From Mesorhizobium sp. YM1C-6-2 (GTDB taxonomy: Bacteria > Pseudomonadota > Alphaproteobacteria > Rhizobiales > Rhizobiaceae), in contig NZ_RCIZ01000005.1 in assembly GCF_003666685.1 (NCBI RefSeq), forward strand, positions 186,001 through 250,000: a stretch of DNA of 64,000 bases, given 5' to 3'. Of the stretch, positions 31,022 to 42,088 are shown piece after piece. A program made the position numbers and the translations under genes. Position 1 is the stretch's first letter, and the number at the start of each line of letters is the position of its first letter. A model generated the notes under the pieces. The model was given only the letters and a program-made list of their open reading frames with translations, was not told where the DNA came from and did no database searches.

Positions 31022-32523
31022 GACGCGAGCTCCGTCCGGCGAATATAGTCCGCCACGCGCAGGGCCTGTGCGGCAACGGTGAGCGACGGGTTGACCGCCG
31101 CCGAGGTGGGCAGAAAGCCGGCGTCGACGACGAACAGGTTCTTGTGGTCGAAGGAACGGCACCAGGGGTCGCAGACATGGCCGGCAGGATCGTTTCCGAT
31201 CCTGGTCGTCCCGCATTGATGCGACGGCAGGCGGCCGTCGACGAGCTGGCTGAGCAGGATGGGATAGCCTGCCGCGCGCATGCGTTCCTTGACCCGCGCA
31301 ACCAGGGTCTCGTGCGCCTTCATGTTCGAAAAACGCCATTCGAGGATGACCTGCGATCCGTCGAGCCGCACGCGGCTTTCCTTGCGCGGCAGGTCTTCTG
31401 AAACGAGATACCAGTCCACCGAACGGCGGCTCAGCATATTCAGCGCAAACTCGGGGACGGCAGAGAGCCGGCTCTTCAGGATTTGCCCGGTGACGCGGCC
31501 GAGCAGCTGAACCTGGCCGAGCGGCCCCGAGCCATTTCCGTCGTCGAAATAGAAATCGTTGAAGTGGATGGTCTTCTGGTAGACGGAATCGTTGACCGTG
31601 CGTGGGTCGACCGCGAGCATGAAGGTCGCGTTGTGGTTCATGAAGTTGCGGCCGACCTGGTCCGAGCTGTTGGCGAGTCCGTCAGGATTGCGCCCGTCGG
31701 CCGAGCTTAGCAGCAGCGTGGCGGAGCGGATGGCCCCTGCCGACAGGATCACCAGCTTGGGCGACAGCCGCTTTTCCTCGCCCTTCTGGCGGTAGACGAT
31801 CGAGGCGATGCGGTTCTTCTCGTCGGTCTCCAGCCTGACGACGTCGGCGCCGGTCTGGAGATCGATGTCGGGATCCTCGAGAGCCGCGGCCAGCCCGCAG
31901 CTCTCGGCGTCCATCTTGCCCGTCAGCGTGTCGGGATAGGCGTCGAACGGCGTCTTGGCGCGGGCAAGCCAGCGGTCGATGTCTACGCCGAGCGGCAGGC
32001 TTGCCGGATGCAGTCCGACCGACTTCAGGCGCTCGCGGACCTTTGCGATCGCCGGTTCGTCGGGCACCGGCTTGAAAGGATAATCCCTGGAGTGGAAGGG
32101 CTCGGTGGGGTCTTCGCTTGTCGTGCCCCGGACCTGGTAGAGCTGCTCGGCCTTCGAGTACCAGGGCTCCAGTTCCTCGTAAGGGAACGGCCAGGCCGGC
32201 GACACGCCGCCTCCCGGGAATTCGAGCTCGGAAAAGTCTTGCCTGCGGTAGCGGAACAGCACTGCGCCGTAGAACTTCGTGTTGCCGCCGACGACATGAT
32301 AATTGCCGGGGTTGAAGGGCTTGCTCTGTGCGTCGAGCCACATCTCCTTGGGACGGAAATGCGCACGCTGGAAGATGGCGCGGGCGTCGCGCGTCTCGGG
32401 CGAGTCGAGCAGGCGCTCGCCTTTCTCCAAAATGGTGACCTTGGCGCCGCTGCCGGCCAGTCCGGCCGCGACCGTCGCGCCGCCCATTCCGGAGCCGATG
32501 ATGACGATGTCGGGAGAGGCCAT
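31018..32523 (-). CDS. GMC-family FAD oxidoreductase (sugar-dehydrogenase-like)
   Basis: Second GMC flavoenzyme, 501 residues, of a different subgroup from that at 28520. It starts DIVIIGSGMGGATVAAGLAG (FAD motif), has VVGGNTKFYGAVLFRYR, and a C-terminal active-site block SHQCGTTRIG with AAVNPSLTVAAQALRVADYI. The HQCGTTR/NPSLT pattern is that of glucoside-3-dehydrogenase and related sugar or polyol oxidising enzymes. It follows the importer ATPase by six bases and overlaps the SDR start. Confidence 0.9.
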   Translation of the reverse strand: MASPDIVIIGSGMGGATVAAGLAGSGAKVTILEKGERLLDSPETRDARAIFQRAHFRPKEMWLDAQSKPFNPGNYHVVGGNTKFYGAVLFRYRRQDFSELEFPGGGVSPAWPFPYEELEPWYSKAEQLYQVRGTTSEDPTEPFHSRDYPFKPVPDEPAIAKVRERLKSVGLHPASLPLGVDIDRWLARAKTPFDAYPDTLTGKMDAESCGLAAALEDPDIDLQTGADVVRLETDEKNRIASIVYRQKGEEKRLSPKLVILSAGAIRSATLLLSSADGRNPDGLANSSDQVGRNFMNHNATFMLAVDPRTVNDSVYQKTIHFNDFYFDDGNGSGPLGQVQLLGRVTGQILKSRLSAVPEFALNMLSRRSVDWYLVSEDLPRKESRVRLDGSQVILEWRFSNMKAHETLVARVKERMRAAGYPILLSQLVDGRLPSHQCGTTRIGNDPAGHVCDPWCRSFDHKNLFVVDAGFLPTSAAVNPSLTVAAQALRVADYIRRTELAS

Positions 32524-32529
32524 TTCGCG

Positions 32530-33645
<1,116 letters not shown>

Positions 33646-33649
33646 CGGC

Positions 33650-34534
33650 CTAACCCTTGACCGCGCCGGCCATCAGGCCGCGCACGAAATAGCGTCCGGA
33701 GACAATGTAGACGACGAGCGTGGGAAGCGCGGCCAGCACCGCACCGGCGAAATGCACGTTGTATTCCTTCACGCCCGTCGACGAGTTGACGAGGTTGTTC
33801 AGCGCCACCGTGATCGGGATGGAATCGAAGTCGGCGAAGGACGCGCCGAACAGGAAGTCGTTCCAGATGTTGGTGAACTGCCAGATGACGGTGACGACGA
33901 TGATCGGTCCCGACGACGGCAGCAGGATGCGGCGGAAGATCTGGAAGAAGGAGGCGCCGTCGATCTGCGCGGCGCGCACCAGCTCGGTCGGGAAGGCCTC
34001 GTAATAATTGCGGAAGAAGAGCGTGGTGAAGCCGAGGCCGTAGACCACGTGGATGAGCACGAGGCCGGTGACCGTGCCGGCAAGGCCGAGCTCGCCGAGG
34101 ATGCGGGCGGACGGGATAAGCACGATCTGGAACGGGATGAAGCAGGCGAGCAGCATCAGGCCGAAGACCATGTTGTCGCCGCGGAAGCGCCATTTGGTCA
34201 GCACGTAGCCGTTGAGCGCGCCAAGCAGGGTCGAGACTGCGACGGCCGGCACCACCATCAGGATGGAGTTCAGGAAGTAGGGTTTCAGCCCGGTCGGCGA
34301 GACGCCGATCTGCGCCGTCGACCAGGCCGAGAGCCAGGGCTCGATGGTCCAAGTGCTCGGCAGGTCGAGCATCTGGCCCTGGCGGATCTCGTCCAGCGGC
34401 TTCAGCGAGTTCACCACCATCACGTAGAGCGGCAGCAGATAATAGACCGCGAAGAGGATGAGCAGGGAGTAGATGACGGCACGGGCAATGATGCCGGTGC
34501 GGGCGGCGTTGTCCTGGGAGGGAGCGGCACTCAT
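33650..34534 (-). CDS. CUT1-type ABC transporter permease (MalG-like)
   Basis: 294-residue inner-membrane permease with about six transmembrane segments, starting AVIYSLLILFAVYYLLPLYV. The cytosolic EAA loop, which docks the ATPase, reads EAFPTELVRAAQIDGASFFQ. The family C terminus GRYFVRGLMAGAVKG is present. ATGA overlap with the partner permease at 34531-34534. The longer open frame overlaps that gene and is a shadow. Confidence 0.95.
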   Translation of the reverse strand: MSAAPSQDNAARTGIIARAVIYSLLILFAVYYLLPLYVMVVNSLKPLDEIRQGQMLDLPSTWTIEPWLSAWSTAQIGVSPTGLKPYFLNSILMVVPAVAVSTLLGALNGYVLTKWRFRGDNMVFGLMLLACFIPFQIVLIPSARILGELGLAGTVTGLVLIHVVYGLGFTTLFFRNYYEAFPTELVRAAQIDGASFFQIFRRILLPSSGPIIVVTVIWQFTNIWNDFLFGASFADFDSIPITVALNNLVNSSTGVKEYNVHFAGAVLAALPTLVVYIVSGRYFVRGLMAGAVKG

Positions 34535-35466
34535 GAGCGGCGCCCTCCCCTCAGCTCGGAATAGAGATAGGGCACGATGATCGAGAAGATCATCATCATC
34601 ATGATGATGGCGGACGAAGCGCCCATCGCCATCTCGTTGCGGCCGAAGGTGAACTTCTGCATGAACAGCGCGGGCACCCAGGTGGCGGTACCGGGGCCGC
34701 CGTCGGTCATGGCGACGACGAGGTCGTAGGACTTGATGGCGAGGTGCGCGAGCACGACGAAGGCCGACAGGAAGACCGGGCGCATCAGCGGGATGATGAT
34801 GCGGCGGTAGATCATGACGGTCGAGGCGCCGTCGATCTGTGCTGCTTTTATCACCTCGTTGTCGACGCCGCGTAGGCCGGCCAGGAACATCGCCATGACG
34901 AAGCCCGACGACTGCCAGACCGCGGCGATGACGATGGTGTAGATCGCCATCTTGCCTTCCTTGATCCAGCGGAAGGAAAAGCTTTCCCAGCCCCATGTGT
35001 GCATGACGTGCTCGAGGCCGATGGAGGGGTCGAGGAACCACTTCCAGGCGACGCCGGTGACGAAGAAGGAAAGCGCCATCGGATAGAGGTAGATCGGGCG
35101 CAGGAAGCCCTCCCCGCGGATCTTCTGGTCGAGCAGGATGGCGAGGCCGAGGCCGAGCACCGTGCAGACCGCGATGTAGAGCACGGAAAAGATCGCCAGG
35201 TTCTTCAGCGAGACGATCCAGTTCGGGTGGTTGAACAGGCGCACATAATTGCCGAAGCCGACCCAGGTGGAAAAATCGGGCAGGAGCTTCGAGCCGGTGA
35301 AGGAGAGCACGGCGGTGAAGAGGATGAAGCCGTAGACGAAGAGCAGGATGAGCGCGAAGCTCGGCGCCAGCACCAGCTTCGGCAGCCATTCCTGCAATGT
35401 TTCCCTGGCTCCGCGGTCGGCGCCCTGCGTCAGGACAGGCACGATCTCCGCTTGTGTCTGGGTCAT
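34531..35466 (-). CDS. CUT1-type ABC transporter permease (MalF-like)
   Basis: 311-residue inner-membrane permease. First membrane segment LVLAPSFALILLFVYGFIL, EAA loop LRGVDNEVIKAAQIDGASTV, followed by further segments and a C terminus SIIVPYLYSELRGGRR. ATG at 35466 (MTQTQAEI) is chosen over an upstream codon at 35511. A palindromic repeat fills the 189-base gap to the binding-protein gene, a common place for an mRNA-stability element in such operons. Confidence 0.95.
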   Translation of the reverse strand: MTQTQAEIVPVLTQGADRGARETLQEWLPKLVLAPSFALILLFVYGFILFTAVLSFTGSKLLPDFSTWVGFGNYVRLFNHPNWIVSLKNLAIFSVLYIAVCTVLGLGLAILLDQKIRGEGFLRPIYLYPMALSFFVTGVAWKWFLDPSIGLEHVMHTWGWESFSFRWIKEGKMAIYTIVIAAVWQSSGFVMAMFLAGLRGVDNEVIKAAQIDGASTVMIYRRIIIPLMRPVFLSAFVVLAHLAIKSYDLVVAMTDGGPGTATWVPALFMQKFTFGRNEMAMGASSAIIMMMMIFSIIVPYLYSELRGGRRS

Positions 35467-35509
35467 GCGACCGCTCCGGTCAAATATCGAAAAGGTAGCG
35501 CCGCCCCTC

Positions 35510-35620
35510 ACCTGCCTGCCGGCATCCTCTTCCCCGTACGGACAGGGAGAGGAGAGCTGGCCGCAGCGTCGGCGCCCCCTCTCCCCGTTCTCACGGGGAG
35601 AGGGTAAGGGTGAGGGGCCG
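35510..35620. repeat. Palindromic intergenic repeat between binding-protein and permease genes
   Basis: Outer arms CCCCTCACC and GGTGAGGGG, inner hairpins TCCCCGTACGGACAGGGAGAG-like and CCCTCTCCCCGTTCTCACGG/GGAGAGGG. Its position just after the binding-protein gene could let that message be more abundant than the permease part (inference). Confidence 0.6.
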
Positions 35621-35655
35621 CACGATTTTGGCCGAGTTGCCCCAAACCGGGATCG

Positions 35656-36903
35656 TTACTGCGCTGCCGCCACGGCATTCGCCAGTTCCTCGGCGGCGGC
35701 CTTGGAGTCCAGCTCGCCGTTGAAGTGGCGGGTGATGACGTCATACATGGCGTTCTTCACCGCCGCCGGGTTGGCGTGGCCGTGCGCCATCGAGCCGAAC
35801 AGCTTGCCGCTCTTGTCGGCTTCGGCGAGATCGGCCATCGCCTTCTTGCCGCAGTCGTCGAAGGCGTCGTTCGGCACGTCGGTGCGGGCGGGCGCCGAGC
35901 CCTTGACGACGTTGAAGGCCGACTGGAAGGCCGGGTCCTCGATCGCCGAGGCCATCTTCAACTGCGCCGCCTTGTTGGCGTCGCCGACCTTGAACATCAT
36001 GAACTGGTCGGAGTTGAAGGTGACCGCACCCTGCGTGCCCGGGAAGCGGATGCAGACGAAGTCCGCGCCCGGCTTCAGGCCGGCCTTGAGGAATTCGCCC
36101 TTCGCCCAGTCGCCCATGAACTGCATGCCGGCCTTGCCCTCGATGACCATGGCGGAAGCGAGGTTCCAGTCACGGCCGGAGAAGTCGGCGTCGACATATT
36201 CCTTGAGCTTGCCCATCTTGTCGAAGACGCCGACCATCTTGTCGCTGTTCAGCGCAGCGGGATCGAGGTCGATCATCGAGGCCTTGTAGAAGTCGGTGCC
36301 TTCGGCGAGCACGACGGCGTCGAAGATGGTGGCGTCCTGCCAGGCCTGGCCGCCATGGCCGATCGGCGAGATGCCGTTCGCCTTCATCTTGTCGAGTACG
36401 GCGATCAGTTCGTCCCAGGTCTCGGGCGCCTTGCCGCCGGCAGCGTCGAGCGCCTTCTTGTTGATCCAGACCCAGTTGGTCGAGTGGACGTTGACCGGCG
36501 CGGCGATCCACTTACCGTCATATTTCGAGAAGGCCTGGAGGGCCGCCGGGATCACCGCATCCCAGTTTTCCTCCGCGGCGACTTCACCGAGATCGCCGAC
36601 GACACCCTGCTTGGCCCAGTCGGTGATGTCGAAGCCGAGCGCCTGCACGGCAGTCGGCGGGTTGCCGGCGGTGACGCGGGCGCGCAGCGCCGTCATCGCC
36701 TGCTCACCGCCGCCGCCGGCGACGGGCATGTCCTTCCAGGTGACGCCTTCCGCTTCGAGGTTCTTCTTCAGCACGTCGAGCGCGGCAGCTTCGCCGCCCG
36801 ACGTCCACCAGTGCAGGACCTCGACTTCCTCCGCGAAGGACGGCGCGGCATAGGCAGTCAGCGCCGTCGAAAGCATCGTTCCGATAAGCAATTTGCGCAA
36901 CAT
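35656..36903 (-). CDS. CUT1-type extracellular sugar-binding protein
   Basis: Periplasmic ligand-binding protein of the importer, 415 residues. A Sec signal peptide ([16 protein letters not shown], cleavage after SFA) is followed by [20 protein letters not shown], typical of the glucose/mannose-type binding proteins, and [20 protein letters not shown] near the C terminus. GGGAGG lies upstream of ATG 36903. The ligand cannot be read from sequence; a sugar, polyol or glycoside is likely from family and from the neighbouring GMC enzymes. Confidence 0.94.
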   Translation of the reverse strand: MLRKLLIGTMLSTALTAYAAPSFAEEVEVLHWWTSGGEAAALDVLKKNLEAEGVTWKDMPVAGGGGEQAMTALRARVTAGNPPTAVQALGFDITDWAKQGVVGDLGEVAAEENWDAVIPAALQAFSKYDGKWIAAPVNVHSTNWVWINKKALDAAGGKAPETWDELIAVLDKMKANGISPIGHGGQAWQDATIFDAVVLAEGTDFYKASMIDLDPAALNSDKMVGVFDKMGKLKEYVDADFSGRDWNLASAMVIEGKAGMQFMGDWAKGEFLKAGLKPGADFVCIRFPGTQGAVTFNSDQFMMFKVGDANKAAQLKMASAIEDPAFQSAFNVVKGSAPARTDVPNDAFDDCGKKAMADLAEADKSGKLFGSMAHGHANPAAVKNAMYDVITRHFNGELDSKAAAEELANAVAAAQ

Positions 36904-36964
36904 GATACTACCTCCCAAAGTTGCGGTTATGCGACCGGCGGACACCCGCCGGGTTCTTCCCAAC

Positions 36965-38476
36965 TCAGCCGACCCACCAACCGGTGCGCTGGCCGCGATG
37001 AAACTGGATCGTCTTCTCCTCGGTATAGTCCTCCACGGCGCGCCTCCCGAGTTCGCGCCCAAGGCCGGACTGCTTGTATCCTCCGAACGGCAGTTCGGGA
37101 TAACCGTCCATGAAGGTGTTGACCCACACCGTTCCGGTCCGGACGCCCCGCGCCACTGTCATGCAGGTGTCGATGTCCCTGGACCAGACGCCCGCAGACA
37201 GACCATAAGGCGTGTTGTTGGCGATGCGCAACGCTTCTTCAATCGTTTTAAACGAGAGCACCGAAAGCACCGGGCCGAACACCTCCTCGCGGGCGATGGC
37301 CATGCCTTCGGTGACACCGGAGACGATGGTCGGGTCGAGATACTGGCCGGCATTGGATGCTCTGGCGCCGCCCCCCGCCAACACCTCGCCGCCCTCGCCT
37401 TTCGCCGCCGAGACGTAGCCCGAGACCTTGGCGAGATGATCGGTCGAGATCATCGCGCCGACCTTGGTGCCGTCGTCGAGCGGGTCGCCCACACGGACTT
37501 TCGCCGTCAGTTTCCTCACGGCGGCCAGAAAATCGCTCGCTATGTCCTGGTGGACGATGAGGCGGCTGCCGGCGTTGCAGCATTCGCCGGCATTGAAGAA
37601 GCCGCCGAAGACGGCGGCATCGGCCGCAGCCTCGAGGTCGCCGTCGGGGAAGACGATCTGGCCGTTCTTGCCGCCGAGCTCCATCGAGACCTTCTTCAGC
37701 GAGTTCGCCGCGCTCGCCATGGTGAGCTTGCCGACGCGCGTCGAGCCGGTGAATGAGACCATCTCGACCGAGGGATGGGCGACCATCGCGGCTCCAACGT
37801 CAGCGCCGAGGCCGGCGACGATATTGACCACGCCGGCCGGCACGCCGGCTTCGAGCAGGACGTCGCCAAGCAGGAAGGTGGAGGCCGACGTCATCTCGGA
37901 CGGCTTGACCACCGCCGTGCAGCCGGCGGCAAGCGCAAAGGGCAGCTTCTGGCTGACGATGAGGAACGGAAAATTCCACGGCGTGATGATGGAGACGACG
38001 CCGACCGGCTCACGCAGCACGACGCCGAGCATCGCATCGCCGAGATTGGCATAGGAGTCTCCCGACAGCGTGCGGGCGAGCGAGGCGGCGTAGCGCCAGA
38101 TGTCGACCGCACCGCCAATCTCACCGCGCGCCTGGGCGATCGGCTTGCCGGATTCCAGCGCGTCGAGGCGGGCTATTTCTTCCAACCTGGCTTCGATGAG
38201 GTCGGCAGCCTTGAGCAGGACGTTGGCGCGCTCGCCAGCCTTCATGCGCGGCCAGGGGCCGCTCTCGAACGCCTTGTGCGCAGCCTGCACGGCGAGATCG
38301 ACGTCCTTCTCATTGGCCTGCGCGTAGCGGGACACGACGAAGCCGTGGCCGGGGCTGCGGCGCTCCAGCGAGCGGCCGTCGACAGCCTCGACCTGTTTTC
38401 CGTCGATGAGGAGCCTGTAGCTCTTCGGCGCGCCGGAGGCCTCTGACGGCATGGAGATGTTGAGCGGAGCGTTCAT
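36965..38476 (-). CDS. NAD(P)-dependent aldehyde dehydrogenase
   Basis: 503 residues of the ALDH superfamily: TPWNFPF and KPSEMTSAS in the coenzyme site, [12 protein letters not shown], the general-base Glu in MELGGKN, and the nucleophilic Cys in [13 protein letters not shown] terminus [15 protein letters not shown] is standard. It would oxidise an aldehyde produced by one of the GMC enzymes to the acid that the CoA-transferase activates (inference). 25 bases follow the enoyl-CoA hydratase gene. ATG at 38476. Confidence 0.94.
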   Translation of the reverse strand: MNAPLNISMPSEASGAPKSYRLLIDGKQVEAVDGRSLERRSPGHGFVVSRYAQANEKDVDLAVQAAHKAFESGPWPRMKAGERANVLLKAADLIEARLEEIARLDALESGKPIAQARGEIGGAVDIWRYAASLARTLSGDSYANLGDAMLGVVLREPVGVVSIITPWNFPFLIVSQKLPFALAAGCTAVVKPSEMTSASTFLLGDVLLEAGVPAGVVNIVAGLGADVGAAMVAHPSVEMVSFTGSTRVGKLTMASAANSLKKVSMELGGKNGQIVFPDGDLEAAADAAVFGGFFNAGECCNAGSRLIVHQDIASDFLAAVRKLTAKVRVGDPLDDGTKVGAMISTDHLAKVSGYVSAAKGEGGEVLAGGGARASNAGQYLDPTIVSGVTEGMAIAREEVFGPVLSVLSFKTIEEALRIANNTPYGLSAGVWSRDIDTCMTVARGVRTGTVWVNTFMDGYPELPFGGYKQSGLGRELGRRAVEDYTEEKTIQFHRGQRTGWWVG

Positions 38477-38501
38477 TGAGGAATCGAGTCCGGTTTCGTC
38501 C

Positions 38502-39278
38502 CTAAGTTCTTGAAAATTCTGCCTTGCGCTTTTGCTTGAAGGCCTTCACGCCTTCCTTGAGGTCGCCGGTCAGCGCGATGAAGCCGCTGGCCAGCGCCTC
38601 GGCCGCGGCGGCGTTTTCCTCGCCTTCGGCGACCGCGATCATCAGCTTGGCTGCTTCGGTGGCGAGCGGTCCGCGCTCGGCGATTTTTTCCGCCCAGGCC
38701 TTTGCTTCGGGGAGCGCCCTGCCCGTCTCGACGACGCGATCGACGACGCCGAGCGACAGCGCCTCGGGCGCTAGCAGCATCTCGCCGCCGAGCACCAGCC
38801 GGCGCACGGTCTGCGCGCCGAAGCGGCGCACGGCGCGCTGCGTGCCCGACCAGCCGGGCACGACGCCGATCGACGTCTCTGGGAAGCCTAGTTTCACCTG
38901 AGTCTCGGCGACGCGAAGATCGCAGGCAGCGGCAAGTTCCAGCCCGCCGCCGAGCGCATGGCCGGAGAGCACGGCGATGGTCGGCTGGCTGAGCCGCGCC
39001 AAGCGGTCGAAGACGCGGTGGCCGTAGCGCACCCATTTCACCTGGAAATCGGCGGCTGACAGGGCGGACCAGGCCTCGACGTCGCCGCCGGCGCAAAAAC
39101 CCTTGCCCTCGCCGCAGAGGAGGACGACGCGCACGCCATCTGCATCCTCAGCGGCGTCGAGCGCCGTTTCCAGCGCCCGCAGCATCGGGATGTCGAGCGC
39201 GTTGAATTTTTCCGGGCGGCGCAGCGTGACGATGCCGACCGCGCCGTCTTGTTCGAAGGTGACCAGATGCTCAGACAT
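38502..39278 (-). CDS. Enoyl-CoA hydratase/isomerase family protein
   Basis: 258-residue crotonase. Oxyanion-hole motifs FCAGGDVEAW and GHALGGGLELAAACDLRVA, and FPETSIGVVPGWSGTQR with both expected glutamates. Acts on a 2-enoyl-CoA or related thioester; the exact reaction is not determined by sequence. Its ATG overlaps the CoA-transferase stop by eight bases, so they are coupled. Confidence 0.92.
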   Translation of the reverse strand: MSEHLVTFEQDGAVGIVTLRRPEKFNALDIPMLRALETALDAAEDADGVRVVLLCGEGKGFCAGGDVEAWSALSAADFQVKWVRYGHRVFDRLARLSQPTIAVLSGHALGGGLELAAACDLRVAETQVKLGFPETSIGVVPGWSGTQRAVRRFGAQTVRRLVLGGEMLLAPEALSLGVVDRVVETGRALPEAKAWAEKIAERGPLATEAAKLMIAVAEGEENAAAAEALASGFIALTGDLKEGVKAFKQKRKAEFSRT

Positions 39279-40884
39279 GGGCGCCCTCCCCGAGGGGACT
39301 CGCCGGCTTGCGCGGCAGGGTGAGGCCGATCGGCGCTTCGGCGAAGAGGCAGGCGTCCATCGTCTTCAGCTTCGGCGACACGATCAGCGGGAATTCGGAC
39401 TGGTCGAGAACATGCGACTGGAGGTCGACGCCCGGTGCGATCTCGGTCAGCACGATGCCATCAGGCGTCAGCCTCATGACCGCGCGCTCGGTGACATAGG
39501 TGATGTCCTGGCCCTGCTCGATGGCGCGGCGGCCGGAGAAGGTGACGTGCTCGACCTCGTTCACCAGTTTCTTCAGCCTGCCGTCCTTCTCGATCACCAG
39601 CTTGCCACTTTCGACCGAAAGTTTCGCGCCGGCGTTGAACATGCCGGAGAAGACGATCTTTTTCGCGCGCGCGGTGATGTCGACGAAGCCGCCGGCGCCC
39701 GCCGTCACATGCGGTCGGAAGGAGAGTTTTGAGACATTCACCGACCCGTCGCGGCCGATCTCCAGGAAGGAGAGCAGCGAGGCGTCGAAACCCGCACCCT
39801 GGAAATAGGTGAACTGGTAGGGCGACGGCACGAAGGCGTCGGCGTTGGAGGCGCAGCCGAAGGCGAAGTCGAGCAGCGGCACGCCGCCGACCGCGCCCTG
39901 TTCGATGACCCAGGTGACGTCACCGTGCAGGCCTTCTTCGAGCAGGATGCGGGGAACGTTGGCCGAGATGCCGAAGCCGAGATTGACAGCGCTGCCGGTC
40001 TGGAGCTCCTGTGCCACGCGGCGGGCGATCACCTTCTGGATGTTGAACTCCGGCACGCGGAAGCTGTCGAGCGGACGCATGACTTCGCCCGATATGGCGG
40101 GGTCGTAGAGCGTCTGCGTGGTCTGCTTCTGCTCGGGATCGACGACGATGTAATCGACCAGCATGCCGGGCACGCGCACGTCGTGCGGACGCAGCGAACC
40201 GTCCCTGGTGACGCGCTTGACCTGGGCGATGACGATGCCGCCATTGTTGCGGGCGGCGAGCGCCTGGTCGAGGCCGCCTAGATAGGCGCCCTCGTGCTCG
40301 TAGGTGAGGTTGCCGCGTTCGTCGGCGGTGGTGGCGCGGATGATCGCGACCTCCGGCTTGATCGCCGGGAAATAGAGCCAGTCCTCGCCCTCGAACTCGA
40401 TCTTCTTGACGATCGGCTCGGCGGCGGCCTTCTGGTTCATCGCGCAACCCTGCCGATCAGGGTCGACGAAGGTATCGAGGCCGACCTTGGTGAGCACGCC
40501 GGGGCGTTTGGCGGCAGCCTCGCGGTGCATGTCGAACATGATGCCGGACGGGACGTTGTAGGCGGCGACCTCCTCGTTGCCGATCATCTGCCAGATCAGC
40601 GGCGGTTCGGCGCTCGACGGCCCGGACGGATAGGAGCCGCCGATGATCTTCTTCAGCAGGCCGCTTTTCGCGATGTGGTCGACGCCCTTGATGCCGCTCA
40701 TGTCGCCGGCGGCGATCGGATGCAGCGTGGTGAGGTCGCGCGGATGGCCCTCGCGGTCGAAGCGCTCGCCGATCGCCTTCAGCATCAGGTCGGGGCAGCC
40801 GAGACCGGAGGACGAGGAAACGGAAACGACCACGCCATCCCCGATGAGGGCGGCTGCCTGAGCGGGAGTGACGAGCTTGCTCAC
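39271..40884 (-). CDS. Acyl-CoA:acetate/3-ketoacid CoA-transferase, fused alpha-beta form (YdiF-like)
   Basis: 537 residues comprising both CoA-transferase halves in one chain: SKLVTPAQAAALIGDGVVVS at the N terminus, GSYPSGPSSAEPPLIWQMIG, then the second half with NLGFGISANVPRILLEEG and the catalytic Glu in VIEQGAVGGVP. Transfers CoA to a carboxylic acid entering the pathway. Start is GTG at 40884 (GTGA overlap with the lacI-type gene stop); the longer frame runs antisense through that gene and is not coding. Confidence 0.93.
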   Translation of the reverse strand: MSKLVTPAQAAALIGDGVVVSVSSSSGLGCPDLMLKAIGERFDREGHPRDLTTLHPIAAGDMSGIKGVDHIAKSGLLKKIIGGSYPSGPSSAEPPLIWQMIGNEEVAAYNVPSGIMFDMHREAAAKRPGVLTKVGLDTFVDPDRQGCAMNQKAAAEPIVKKIEFEGEDWLYFPAIKPEVAIIRATTADERGNLTYEHEGAYLGGLDQALAARNNGGIVIAQVKRVTRDGSLRPHDVRVPGMLVDYIVVDPEQKQTTQTLYDPAISGEVMRPLDSFRVPEFNIQKVIARRVAQELQTGSAVNLGFGISANVPRILLEEGLHGDVTWVIEQGAVGGVPLLDFAFGCASNADAFVPSPYQFTYFQGAGFDASLLSFLEIGRDGSVNVSKLSFRPHVTAGAGGFVDITARAKKIVFSGMFNAGAKLSVESGKLVIEKDGRLKKLVNEVEHVTFSGRRAIEQGQDITYVTERAVMRLTPDGIVLTEIAPGVDLQSHVLDQSEFPLIVSPKLKTMDACLFAEAPIGLTLPRKPASPLGEGAHV

Positions 40885-41927
40885 GAAAAAACCTCGTCCT
40901 TCGACGCGTTGAGATCGGGACCGCAGCTTTCGCGGACCACGAGATTGACGGCCCCGACATGGTCTTCGGCGCGCGTGGTGCGCGACTGGATCATCCTCAG
41001 CACCGAATGCGCGGCGCGCTCGCCGAGCCCTGCCGTGTCCACGGCGACCGAGGTCAGCGCCGGAACATAATGCTGGGCCTCGACCACGTCGTCGAAGCCG
41101 ACCACGGCGAAGTCGCGCCCCGGCTCCAGGCCGCGCTTGCGCAGGGCAAGCATCGCGCCGAAGGCAACCGCGTCGTTGAAGCAGACGGCGGCGGTAGGCG
41201 GATCGGGCAGCGTGAGCGCGGCATCGAGGCAGGCCATGCCGCCCCTGCGGTTGGTCTCGCCCTCGACGATCGTCATGTCCTCGGGCGCGATTCCATTCGC
41301 CTCGCACCCCTCGCGAAAGCCATCTGCCCGTTCGTGGTAGACGACCATGTCGGAGAAGCCGCCGAAGAAGGCGAGCCTGCGGTGGCCCTTGCGGATGAGA
41401 TGGGCGGCGGCGAGCGCCGCGCCCCGATGATTGTCCGGTACCACGGCGGGCACGCGGCCATCCGGCATGCGGCGCATGGCAAGCACGACCGGGATGCCGG
41501 CCTGGCGCATCCGGTTGAACGCCTCGGCGGTGGTGCCCCGGGCGGGCGAGACGATGAGGCCGGCGACACCCTGCTCCATCATCGACTTCAGCACCTCCTC
41601 CTGGCGGACGGGATTTTCGGCGGTGTTGGCGATGAAGGGAACGACACCGGCCGACTGGAAGACGCGCTCCATGCCGACGGCGAGCTCGGCGAAGAAGGGG
41701 TTGGTCAGGTCGTTGATGACCATGCCGATGACGTTGGAATGCGCCTTGCGCAGATTGGCGGCGCCGCGGTTGTAGACGTAGCCGACATCCTCGATCGCCT
41801 TGCGGACTTTTGTCGCCGTCTCGGGGCGGATCAGGCTGCTGCCCTGGAGGACCAGCGAAACGGTCGACTTCGACACGCCGGCCTCTCGGGCGATGTCGAG
41901 GATCGTCGCCTTCTCGCGCGCGGCCAA
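40881..41927 (-). CDS. LacI-family transcriptional regulator of the catabolic cluster
   Basis: 348 residues. N-terminal LacI HTH (TILDIAREAGVSKSTVSLVL) with hinge helix NLRKAHSNVIGMV, then a periplasmic-binding-like effector domain (VIGMVINDLTNPFFAELAVG, AVVGFDDVVEAQHYVPALTS). TTG start at 41927 is supported by a strong AGGCGGAGGAGG upstream and by the HTH starting nine residues in. It is the first gene of the minus-strand run and probably represses it through two operators just upstream. The effector is unknown. Confidence 0.93.
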   Translation of the reverse strand: MAAREKATILDIAREAGVSKSTVSLVLQGSSLIRPETATKVRKAIEDVGYVYNRGAANLRKAHSNVIGMVINDLTNPFFAELAVGMERVFQSAGVVPFIANTAENPVRQEEVLKSMMEQGVAGLIVSPARGTTAEAFNRMRQAGIPVVLAMRRMPDGRVPAVVPDNHRGAALAAAHLIRKGHRRLAFFGGFSDMVVYHERADGFREGCEANGIAPEDMTIVEGETNRRGGMACLDAALTLPDPPTAAVCFNDAVAFGAMLALRKRGLEPGRDFAVVGFDDVVEAQHYVPALTSVAVDTAGLGERAAHSVLRMIQSRTTRAEDHVGAVNLVVRESCGPDLNASKDEVFS

Positions 41928-41961
41928 GCCCTTCCTCCTCCGCCTCTTTCGTTTGATTTAT

Positions 41962-41973
41962 TGGAACGTTCTA
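41962..41973. promoter_or_regulatory. LacI-type operator, proximal copy
   Basis: TGGAACGTTCTA, a near-perfect palindrome with central CG as usual for LacI-family sites, 35 bases before the regulator start. Confidence 0.75.
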
Positions 41974-42024
41974 AAACGAGCTGGAAATGCTGTCAATCGG
42001 CTAGCATATGGATCCTCGTCTAGT

Positions 42025-42036
42025 TGGAACGTTCCA
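42025..42036. promoter_or_regulatory. LacI-type operator, distal copy
   Basis: TGGAACGTTCCA, a perfect 12-bp palindrome. Its centre is 63 bp from the proximal copy, six helical turns, so a DNA loop or cooperative binding is possible. Confidence 0.75.
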
Positions 42037-42088
42037 TTGCAGGCCGAATGAGTCGCGCGCGACGACGGACTCCAGGGAATATGCTGCG

